From: Bacillota bacterium
GTDB lineage: Bacteria; Bacillota; Clostridia; Lachnospirales; WQUN01
DNA: 9,860 nt
NCBI GenBank assembly: GCA_009782085.1
Contig: WQUN01000198.1
Location: 1-9,860, forward strand
Direction: 5' to 3'
Positions 1 to 4,685 of the stretch are shown here, one piece after another. Position numbers and translations under genes: made by a program. The notes beneath the pieces were generated by a model. It ran no database searches. It was not told where the DNA came from and worked only from the letters and a program-made list of their open reading frames with translations. Each line of letters opens with the position of its first letter. The stretch's first letter is position 1.

Positions 1-18
1 AAGCGCCCCTGAACATTG

Positions 19-62
19 GTCGTTTCGCGCTCGTTTTTAGCTCATTTCAAATCGAAACGACT
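19..62 (+). repeat. 44-bp palindromic repeat, copy 1
   Basis: This 44-bp unit begins GTCGTTTCGCGCTCG and ends CGAAACGACT. Its outer 9 bases (GTCGTTTCG and CGAAACGAC) are perfect inverted repeats, so each copy can form a hairpin. It matches the copy at 113-156 with a single substitution (T at 38, C at 132). It also pairs imperfectly with the inverted degenerate copy at about 63-108, which would give a hairpin spanning roughly 27-100. The pattern fits a REP-like or MITE-like non-coding repeat. The family is not recognised. Confidence 0.8.
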
Positions 63-108
63 TATTCGTTTCGTTTGAAATTGAGCTTCAAACTTCGCGC
101 GATAGAAC
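63..108 (-). repeat. Degenerate inverted copy of the 44-bp repeat
   Basis: The sequence between the two forward copies is a diverged reverse complement of the same unit. Recognisable blocks are CGTTTCG, TTTGAAATTGAGCT and CTTCGCGC, separated from the ideal reverse complement by small indels and substitutions. The arrangement is therefore forward, inverted, forward. Fold-back pairing with copy 1 is extensive, for example TCATTTCAAATCGAAACGA against TCGTTTCGTTTGAAATTGA. Confidence 0.6.
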
Positions 109-112
109 AACA

Positions 113-156
113 GTCGTTTCGCGCTCGTTTTCAGCTCATTTCAAATCGAAACGACT
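113..156 (+). repeat. 44-bp palindromic repeat, copy 2
   Basis: This is a second forward copy of the unit at 19-62, differing at one base. With the preceding A at 112, the terminal inverted repeat extends to a perfect 10 bp (AGTCGTTTCG at 112-121 and CGAAACGACT at 147-156). The near identity of the two forward copies next to the diverged inverted copy suggests a recent duplication or conversion of the forward unit. Confidence 0.8.
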
Positions 157-190
157 ATATTCATTGCAAATAGCGCCAATTGAGCGGAAA

Positions 191-211
191 GGCGCGCCGG
201 GTCGGCGCGCC
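191..211. repeat. GC-rich hairpin (GGCGCGCC repeated)
   Basis: Two copies of the self-complementary octamer GGCGCGCC (191-198 and 204-211) are separated by GGGTC. They can pair to give an 8-bp all-GC stem with a 5-base loop. There is no T-run on either side, which argues against an ordinary intrinsic terminator. It lies between two other structured repeats and may be one end of a composite repeat that continues to position 303. Confidence 0.65.
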
Positions 212-232
212 CTACAACAAAAGGAACTCTGA

Positions 233-303
233 TTATACCGGAGTGCGAAAACATTAGCCTCCTCTGTCACGTCGTCGGCAAATGTTTTCCGCATCCGGTA
301 TAA
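233..303. repeat. 71-base imperfect hairpin repeat, dnaE-proximal
   Basis: The outer arms TTATACCGGA (233-242) and TCCGGTATAA (294-303) are perfectly complementary. After a bulged G at 243, TGCG (244-247) pairs with CGCA (290-293). After a bulged C at 289, AAAACATT (248-255) pairs with AATGTTTT (281-288). That gives 22 base pairs closing a 25-base loop. This regularity is far beyond chance for intergenic DNA. It could be a MITE-like element, a structured RNA in the dnaE 3' untranslated region, or an unconventional transcription stop. No transposase or target-site duplication is visible. Confidence 0.7.
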
Positions 304-340
304 CCTGTTGACATTGGCGATCCGCCCCAAAAGTATGATT

Positions 341-3300
341 TTACCCGCTCTCCACCAGCTTCACGCTTCCCTCGCCCAGGACGGCGTGCAGCCGCTCCGT
401 CAGCGCCTCGGCCGGCTCGACCCAGAAGCTCTCGCTCGCGCGGAATTTGGTCTTTTTCGCCTCGTCGTAGATCACCACCGGCACGTCTCCGGCGAAGGTC
501 TCGAGGATGTCTGTTATGCCGGCGAACTCCACCGGGCGCTCCGCCGGTATCTTTATCCACAGCGTCTTCGCCGGCTGCCGGCGGCGCCTGTGCTCCTCCA
601 GCATGTCCTCGTAGAAGAATATCTCGTTGGCGATGATCTTCGCGTCCTCGTCCTCCTTGACGCTGACGCGGCCGTTCACCACGATGACCTTTTCCTCCGT
701 CAGCCTGCCCAGGTATTTTTCGTAGAGCTGGGTGAACACGATGACCTCCACGGAGCCGTACATATCCTCCACCGTCAGGAAGGCCATTGGCTTGTTCGCC
801 GTCTTGGTGTATTTGACGGACTTGGCGGAGATCATGCCGCCGTAGTTTACGGCCATGCCGTCCGCGACGGCGCACTGGCCGCTTTCCTCGTCGCTCATGA
901 AGTCCGCGCTGCCGCGGTCGAGTTTGCTTTCGATGACCGGCATATACTCCGAGAGCGGGTGCCCGCTGAGGTAGACGCCGAGGACTTCCTTCTCGTAGTT
1001 CAAAATGTCCCGGAGGGAGTATTCCTCTATGTCCGGCAGGCGGTCGCCCGCGTCGTCCTCCCCGCCGTCTATCTCGAACAGGCTTATCTGGCCCTCAATG
1101 TTGCGCTTTTTCGCGGAGGAGACGCCGTCGGCGATGGCCTTGTAGGCGGTCATGTACTGGACGCGCCTGCCGCCCAGCGAGTCGAACGCGCCGGCCTTGA
1201 TGAAGCTCTCCAGGCAGCGCTTGTTGAGGTCCTTGCCCTGGCCGCCGCCGCCGAGGCGGGTTATGAAGTCGCCGAGGCTCTTGAATCTGCCGTTGGCCTC
1301 GCGCTCGGCCACTATGGCGTCGATGACGCCGCGGCCGACGTTCTTGATGGCCAACAGGCCGAAGCGGATGTTCTCGCCGGAAACGCTGAACGAGGCGAAG
1401 CCCTCGTTCACGTCGGGCGGGAGCAGGCCGATGCCGAGTTTGCGGCATTCGTCGATGTATTCGGCCACCTTGGCGGTGAAGTCGATGACGGAGGTCATGA
1501 TGGCGGCCATGAACTCCACGGGGTAATAATGTTTAAGCCAGGCGGTCTGGTAGCCGACGACCGCGTAAGCGGCGGCGTGGGACTTGTTGAAGGCGTAGCT
1601 CGCGAAGCTGGCCATTTCGTCGAATATCTTCTCCGCGTAGCTCTGCGGGATGCCGTTCGCGATACAGCCGGGCACGCCCTCGCAGCCGTGGATGAAGTTC
1701 AACCGCTCCTGCGCCATGACGTCGGCCTTTTTCTTGGACATGGCGCGGCGCACCAGGTCGCTCCGGGCCATGCTGTAGCCGGCCAGGTCGCGGACGATCT
1801 GCATGACCTGCTCCTGATAGACTATGCAGCCGTAGGTGTCCTTAAGTATCGGCTCCAAAGCGGGGTGGGTATACTCCAGGGCCCCCGCGCCGTTCTTGCC
1901 GCGGACGTATTTCGGGATGAACTCCATCGGGCCGGGGCGGTAGAGGGAGATGCCCGCGATGATGTCCTCCATGCAGGAGGGCTGGAGGTCGCGCATGAAC
2001 GACTTCATGCCGGAGCTTTCGAGCTGGAACACGCCCTCCGTCCTGGCCTGGGAGATCATTTCGTAGACCGCCGGGTCGTCATAGGGGATATTGTCTATAT
2101 TTATGCTTACGCCGCGGTTCCGCTTTATCTCAAAGACCGCGTTCTGTATCACGGTCAGCGTCCGCAGGCCGAGAAAATCCACTTTCAGAAGGCCCAGCTC
2201 CTCTACGGTGGTCATCGGGAACTGGGTCGTGACAAGGCCGTCGTTGACGTTTAAGGGGACGTACTCCGTAACCGGCTTGTCGCATATGACGACGCCGGCG
2301 GCGTGGGTGGAGGTGTGGCGCGGCAGGCCCTCCAGGCGCATGGCCATGTCGATGAGCTCGCGGGTGTCCTCCTCCTCGTCGTAGGCCTTTTTAAGCTCCG
2401 GGTTCAGGTCGAGCGCCCTGGCGATGGTCATGTGGAGCTGGAACGGGATCATCTTGGCGATCCTGTCCGGGTCGGCGTAGGGCATTCCGAGCGCCCGGCC
2501 GACGTCCCGCACCACGGCCTTCGCGCCCATCGTGCCGAAGGTGACGATCTGGGCCACGTGGTCGGCGCCGTATTTCATGTTCACATAGTCTATGACCTCC
2601 TGCCGCCTTTCGTAGCAGAAGTCCACGTCAAAGTCCGGCATGGAGACGCGCTCCGGGTTCAGAAACCGCTCGAAGATCAGGTTGTAGGATATGGGGTCGA
2701 TATTGGTGATCGTCAGGCAGTAGGCCACGATGCTCCCCGCGCCGGAGCCGCGCCCGGGGCCGACCATGATGCCGTGGTCGCGGGCGTATTTGATGAAGTC
2801 CCAGGTGACGAGGAAGTAGTCGGTGAAGCCCATGCCGTTAATCACGCCCAGCTCGTATTCGAGGCGCTTCATGTGCCCGGGGGCGTCGTCGCCGTAGCGC
2901 GTCTTAAGGCCGTCGAGGCAGAGCTTGCGCAGATAGTCCGCGGAGTTTGCCTCGCCCGTTGGGAGCCGGAATTTCGGGAGCTTGTACTGGTTGAACTTTA
3001 TCTCCAGATTGCAGCGTTTGGCGATTTCGGCGGTGTTCGCCAGGGCCTGGGGAACGTGCGAAAAGAGCGCGGCCATTTCGTCCGGGGACTTTATATAGAA
3101 CTCGCTGCCCTCGTAGATCATGCGGTCGCTGTCGTGGATGGTCTTGCCGGTCTGGATGCAGAGCAGTATCTCGTGGGCTTTGGCGTCGTCCTTGCCGATG
3201 TAATGGCAGTCGTTCGTGCAGACCAGCGGGATGCCCGTCTCGCCGCTTATCGCCATAAGCGCCTGGTTCAGCGGCTTTTGCTCCGCCAGGCCGTGATCCT

Positions 3301-3823
3301 GGAGCTCCAGGAAGAAATTGCCCCGTCCGAAGAGCCCGTCGTAAAAAAGCGCCTGTTCCAGCGCCCTGTCGTAGCCGAAGCGGGTGTAATCCCTGGAGAC
3401 GACGCCGGACATGCAGGCGCTGAGGGCTATCAGCCCCCCGCTGTATTCCCGGAGCGTCTCCCTGTCGACCCTGGGCTTGTAGTAAAAGCCCTCCGTGAAG
3501 CCGACGGAGACGAGCTTTATGAGGTTTTGGTAGCCAATCATGTTTTCGGCCAAAAGGACGAGGTGGTAGTAGTAGTTGTCTCTGGAGTTTTCCTTGTTCA
3601 GGCGGGAGCCGGAGGCCACGTATATCTCGCAGCCCAGAATCGGCTTTATGCCGTTTTTCACGGCTTCCTTATAGAAGTCGATCACGCCGAACATGACGCC
3701 GTGGTCGGTTATCGCGGCGGAATCCATGCCCAGCTCCCTGATTTTGGCGACGGTCTCCTTTATCTTGGCGGAGCCGTCCAGCAGGCTGTATTCGGTGTGC
3801 AGGTGGAGATGGGTGAAGGGCAT
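341..3823 (-). CDS. dnaE: DNA polymerase III subunit alpha
   Basis: This is the catalytic subunit of a bacterial C-family replicative polymerase, which adds dNTPs to primed DNA at the cytoplasmic replication fork. The N-terminal PHP domain begins HLHLHTEYSLLDG (from residue 5) and keeps the expected metal ligands H7, H9, D16, H41, E66, H87, C137, D205 and H207. The polymerase core has GPGRGSGAGS near 355, the catalytic pair D399/D401 in PDFDVDF and a third aspartate D549 in KVDFLGLRTLT. A helix-hairpin-helix-like region lies near 795-870, a probable beta-clamp motif QISLF at 912-916, and an OB-fold near 990-1070. The length, 1160 residues, equals that of E. coli DnaE. There is no epsilon-type exonuclease insertion, so it is DnaE rather than PolC. 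The ATG at 3821-3823 follows AGGAAAGGA by 7 bases and lies one base after the upstream stop, so translation is probably coupled. The frame is intact to TAA. Whether it is the main replicase or works beside PolC cannot be told here. Confidence 0.97.
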   Translation of the reverse strand: MPFTHLHLHTEYSLLDGSAKIKETVAKIRELGMDSAAITDHGVMFGVIDFYKEAVKNGIKPILGCEIYVASGSRLNKENSRDNYYYHLVLLAENMIGYQNLIKLVSVGFTEGFYYKPRVDRETLREYSGGLIALSACMSGVVSRDYTRFGYDRALEQALFYDGLFGRGNFFLELQDHGLAEQKPLNQALMAISGETGIPLVCTNDCHYIGKDDAKAHEILLCIQTGKTIHDSDRMIYEGSEFYIKSPDEMAALFSHVPQALANTAEIAKRCNLEIKFNQYKLPKFRLPTGEANSADYLRKLCLDGLKTRYGDDAPGHMKRLEYELGVINGMGFTDYFLVTWDFIKYARDHGIMVGPGRGSGAGSIVAYCLTITNIDPISYNLIFERFLNPERVSMPDFDVDFCYERRQEVIDYVNMKYGADHVAQIVTFGTMGAKAVVRDVGRALGMPYADPDRIAKMIPFQLHMTIARALDLNPELKKAYDEEEDTRELIDMAMRLEGLPRHTSTHAAGVVICDKPVTEYVPLNVNDGLVTTQFPMTTVEELGLLKVDFLGLRTLTVIQNAVFEIKRNRGVSINIDNIPYDDPAVYEMISQARTEGVFQLESSGMKSFMRDLQPSCMEDIIAGISLYRPGPMEFIPKYVRGKNGAGALEYTHPALEPILKDTYGCIVYQEQVMQIVRDLAGYSMARSDLVRRAMSKKKADVMAQERLNFIHGCEGVPGCIANGIPQSYAEKIFDEMASFASYAFNKSHAAAYAVVGYQTAWLKHYYPVEFMAAIMTSVIDFTAKVAEYIDECRKLGIGLLPPDVNEGFASFSVSGENIRFGLLAIKNVGRGVIDAIVAEREANGRFKSLGDFITRLGGGGQGKDLNKRCLESFIKAGAFDSLGGRRVQYMTAYKAIADGVSSAKKRNIEGQISLFEIDGGEDDAGDRLPDIEEYSLRDILNYEKEVLGVYLSGHPLSEYMPVIESKLDRGSADFMSDEESGQCAVADGMAVNYGGMISAKSVKYTKTANKPMAFLTVEDMYGSVEVIVFTQLYEKYLGRLTEEKVIVVNGRVSVKEDEDAKIIANEIFFYEDMLEEHRRRRQPAKTLWIKIPAERPVEFAGITDILETFAGDVPVVIYDEAKKTKFRASESFWVEPAEALTERLHAVLGEGSVKLVESG

Positions 3824-3824
3824 A

Positions 3825-4337
3825 TCAGTATCCTTTCCTGAAGAACTTCCTCTTCGGCATGGCCGACGAGATGGCTTCCAGCATCCGGTCGTCCGGCTCG
3901 ATGATCACCTTCACGCGCTTGCCCTTATAGGACGCGATGAACGCGTAGGTGGAATCGCCCACCGCGCCGCTGAAATACTTCCTCGTCTCGGCGGCGCCGG
4001 AGAGCTCCCGCTCGCGGGCCCTGTCGGAGACGTGGGCCATGATCTCGAAGCCGCTGACGTCGCCGGAAAACAGGCGCTTCCGGGTGGATTTGCCGTAGAT
4101 CGCGTCGATATCGAGTTCGCCGTTGGTGAATATGTATTCGTACTCGATATTGAACCGCCTTAACAGGAAATACGCCCCGACGCCGGCCCCCACGAGCACG
4201 TAGACCGCGAAACCGGGGATGAAATTGACGGCGATGAAAAACAGGACCGCCACGGCGGCGATTATGCCGGCCTTCTTCGCCGTGTCCTTGGCGGTGGGCT
4301 TTTTTTTGACGAGCTGCTCGTTGAATACATCGCGCAT
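3825..4337 (-). CDS. Small two-helix membrane protein (DUF6106-like)
   Basis: This is a 170-residue protein of unknown function. A charged N-terminus rich in lysine (residues 1-22) is followed by two predicted membrane helices at about 23-40 and 43-59, joined by a short turn at NFIPG, then RRF. By the positive-inside rule both ends should be cytoplasmic. The remaining 110 residues form an alpha/beta domain (EYEYIFTNGELDIDAIYGKSTRK onward) whose pattern recalls small bacterial PH-like membrane-associated domains; that comparison is only inference. The opening MRDVFNEQLVKKKPTAKDT resembles what I remember of the DUF6106 family from Clostridia, unverified. The ATG has a GGAGG site (4344-4348) six bases upstream. 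The stop at 3825-3827 is one base from the dnaE start, so the two genes share a transcript. This suggests stoichiometric co-expression but does not prove a role in replication. Confidence 0.85.
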   Translation of the reverse strand: MRDVFNEQLVKKKPTAKDTAKKAGIIAAVAVLFFIAVNFIPGFAVYVLVGAGVGAYFLLRRFNIEYEYIFTNGELDIDAIYGKSTRKRLFSGDVSGFEIMAHVSDRARERELSGAAETRKYFSGAVGDSTYAFIASYKGKRVKVIIEPDDRMLEAISSAMPKRKFFRKGY

Positions 4338-4343
4338 GGCGGG

Positions 4344-4348
4344 CCTCC
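4344..4348 (-). promoter_or_regulatory. Ribosome binding site of the 170-aa membrane protein
   Basis: The minus strand reads GGAGG six bases before the ATG at 4335-4337. It fixes the start of the first gene in the dnaE operon and excludes longer upstream starts. Confidence 0.85.
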
Positions 4349-4401
4349 GGGTGGGTGATGGTTTGGTTCGCGTAATTATTGGGCCGAACGGCTATACAGG
4401 A

Positions 4402-4430
4402 ATTATAGACCGGCGGAGGGGGAAAGTCAA
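4402..4430 (-). promoter_or_regulatory. Sigma-A promoter of the membrane protein-dnaE operon
   Basis: On the minus strand TTGACT (4425-4430) is separated by exactly 17 bases from TATAAT (4402-4407). That is a 5/6 match to the -35 consensus, a perfect -10 and the ideal spacing. Transcription should begin near 4395, leaving a leader of about 57 bases before the ATG at 4337. This is a strong housekeeping promoter, as expected for a replication gene. Confidence 0.85.
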
Positions 4431-4508
4431 GGACGCCGGGACAGTCCGGCGCGGCGGCCGGGCGCGGCAAATTTTCGCGGGAAAATGATATGCCGGCTAT
4501 ACAGCCGC

Positions 4509-4535
4509 GCAGGGGCGGTTATTAACCGCCCCTGC
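4509..4535. repeat. Perfect 12-bp-stem hairpin, possible terminator or repeat
   Basis: GCAGGGGCGGTT (4509-4520) and AACCGCCCCTGC (4524-4535) are perfectly complementary with a 3-base loop. No T-run follows on the minus strand, so it is not a textbook intrinsic terminator for the surface-protein gene, although its position downstream of that gene and before the next promoter is where one would sit. Hairpins of this style are often dispersed genomic repeats, which is the alternative reading. Confidence 0.7.
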
Positions 4536-4560
4536 ATGAGAATAGGCAACCTCTGCAAAC

Positions 4561-4628
4561 TGTCATCCTGAGCGAAGCGAAGGATCTTAAATTGCCAAAA
4601 CATTGATTCTTCGCTGCGCTAGAATGAC
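4561..4628. mobile_element. Short MITE-like inverted-repeat element
   Basis: The left arm starts TGTCATCCTGAGCGAAGCGA (4561-4580) and continues AGGATC. The right arm (4604-4628) is its imperfect reverse complement, reading GTCATTCTAGCGCAGCGAAG then AATC on the minus strand. About 24 bases pair with four or five differences around an 18-base centre. The TGTCAT...GAGCGAAGCGAAG arm is a motif I recognise from short dispersed intergenic repeats in many bacteria. There is no coding capacity, so mobilisation would need a transposase elsewhere. No clear target-site duplication is seen. Confidence 0.6.
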
Positions 4629-4685
4629 TAAAAGGTGGTTGTAAAAAGTCAATAAGGCGCTATGTAGCTCACAACGTAATCACCG

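Larger units (their letters stand above)
1..340. other. Repeat-rich non-coding region downstream of dnaE
   Basis: No convincing gene lies here. The stretch consists almost entirely of inverted and direct repeats, listed separately: two 44-bp copies of a palindromic repeat with a degenerate inverted copy between them (19-156), an 8-bp-stem GC-rich hairpin (191-211) and a 71-base imperfect hairpin (233-303). No T-tract follows any of these hairpins on the minus strand, so I cannot name one as an intrinsic terminator for dnaE, although the 233-303 hairpin lies only about 40 bases past the dnaE stop. A 64-codon minus-strand frame (136-330) crosses the region. It starts with TTG, has no ribosome binding site and is made wholly of repeat sequence, so I do not call it a gene. 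Confidence 0.7.
4338..4685. other. Intergenic region between the surface-protein gene and the dnaE operon
   Basis: No gene is supported in these 348 bases. From right to left they hold the tail after the surface-protein stop, a MITE-like inverted repeat (4561-4628), a perfect hairpin (4509-4535) and the dnaE operon promoter. An 11-base direct repeat, CGGCTATACAG, occurs at 4389-4399 and 4494-4504 on either side of the promoter. A short inverted repeat, CGCCGG/CCGGCG, lies at 4434-4451 just upstream of the -35 box. Neither can be assigned a function from sequence. Confidence 0.7.

Noticed and set aside
19..156. CRISPR-like array
   Set aside because: There are only two direct copies with an inverted copy between them, the intervening sequence is itself a diverged repeat and not a unique spacer, and no cas gene is present.
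233..303. Intrinsic terminator of dnaE
   Set aside because: The hairpin is long but has a 25-base loop and no T-tract on the minus strand, so the standard terminator model is not met. It is listed as a repeat instead.
136..330. Possible 64-residue gene on the minus strand after dnaE
   Set aside because: TTG start, no Shine-Dalgarno sequence, and the frame is composed of the hairpin repeats at 113-303. It is better explained as repeat DNA that happens to be open.
308..2254. A 648-codon open frame on the plus strand opposite the 3' half of dnaE
   Set aside because: It lies wholly antisense to dnaE, is rich in Ala, Val, Asp and His as expected for an antisense frame of a GC-rich gene, shows no recognisable domain, and dnaE itself has every catalytic motif.
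2303..3841. A 512-codon open frame on the plus strand opposite the 5' half of dnaE
   Set aside because: Same reasons: an antisense shadow of a conserved gene, with low-complexity Val/Ala/Asp composition and no family resemblance.
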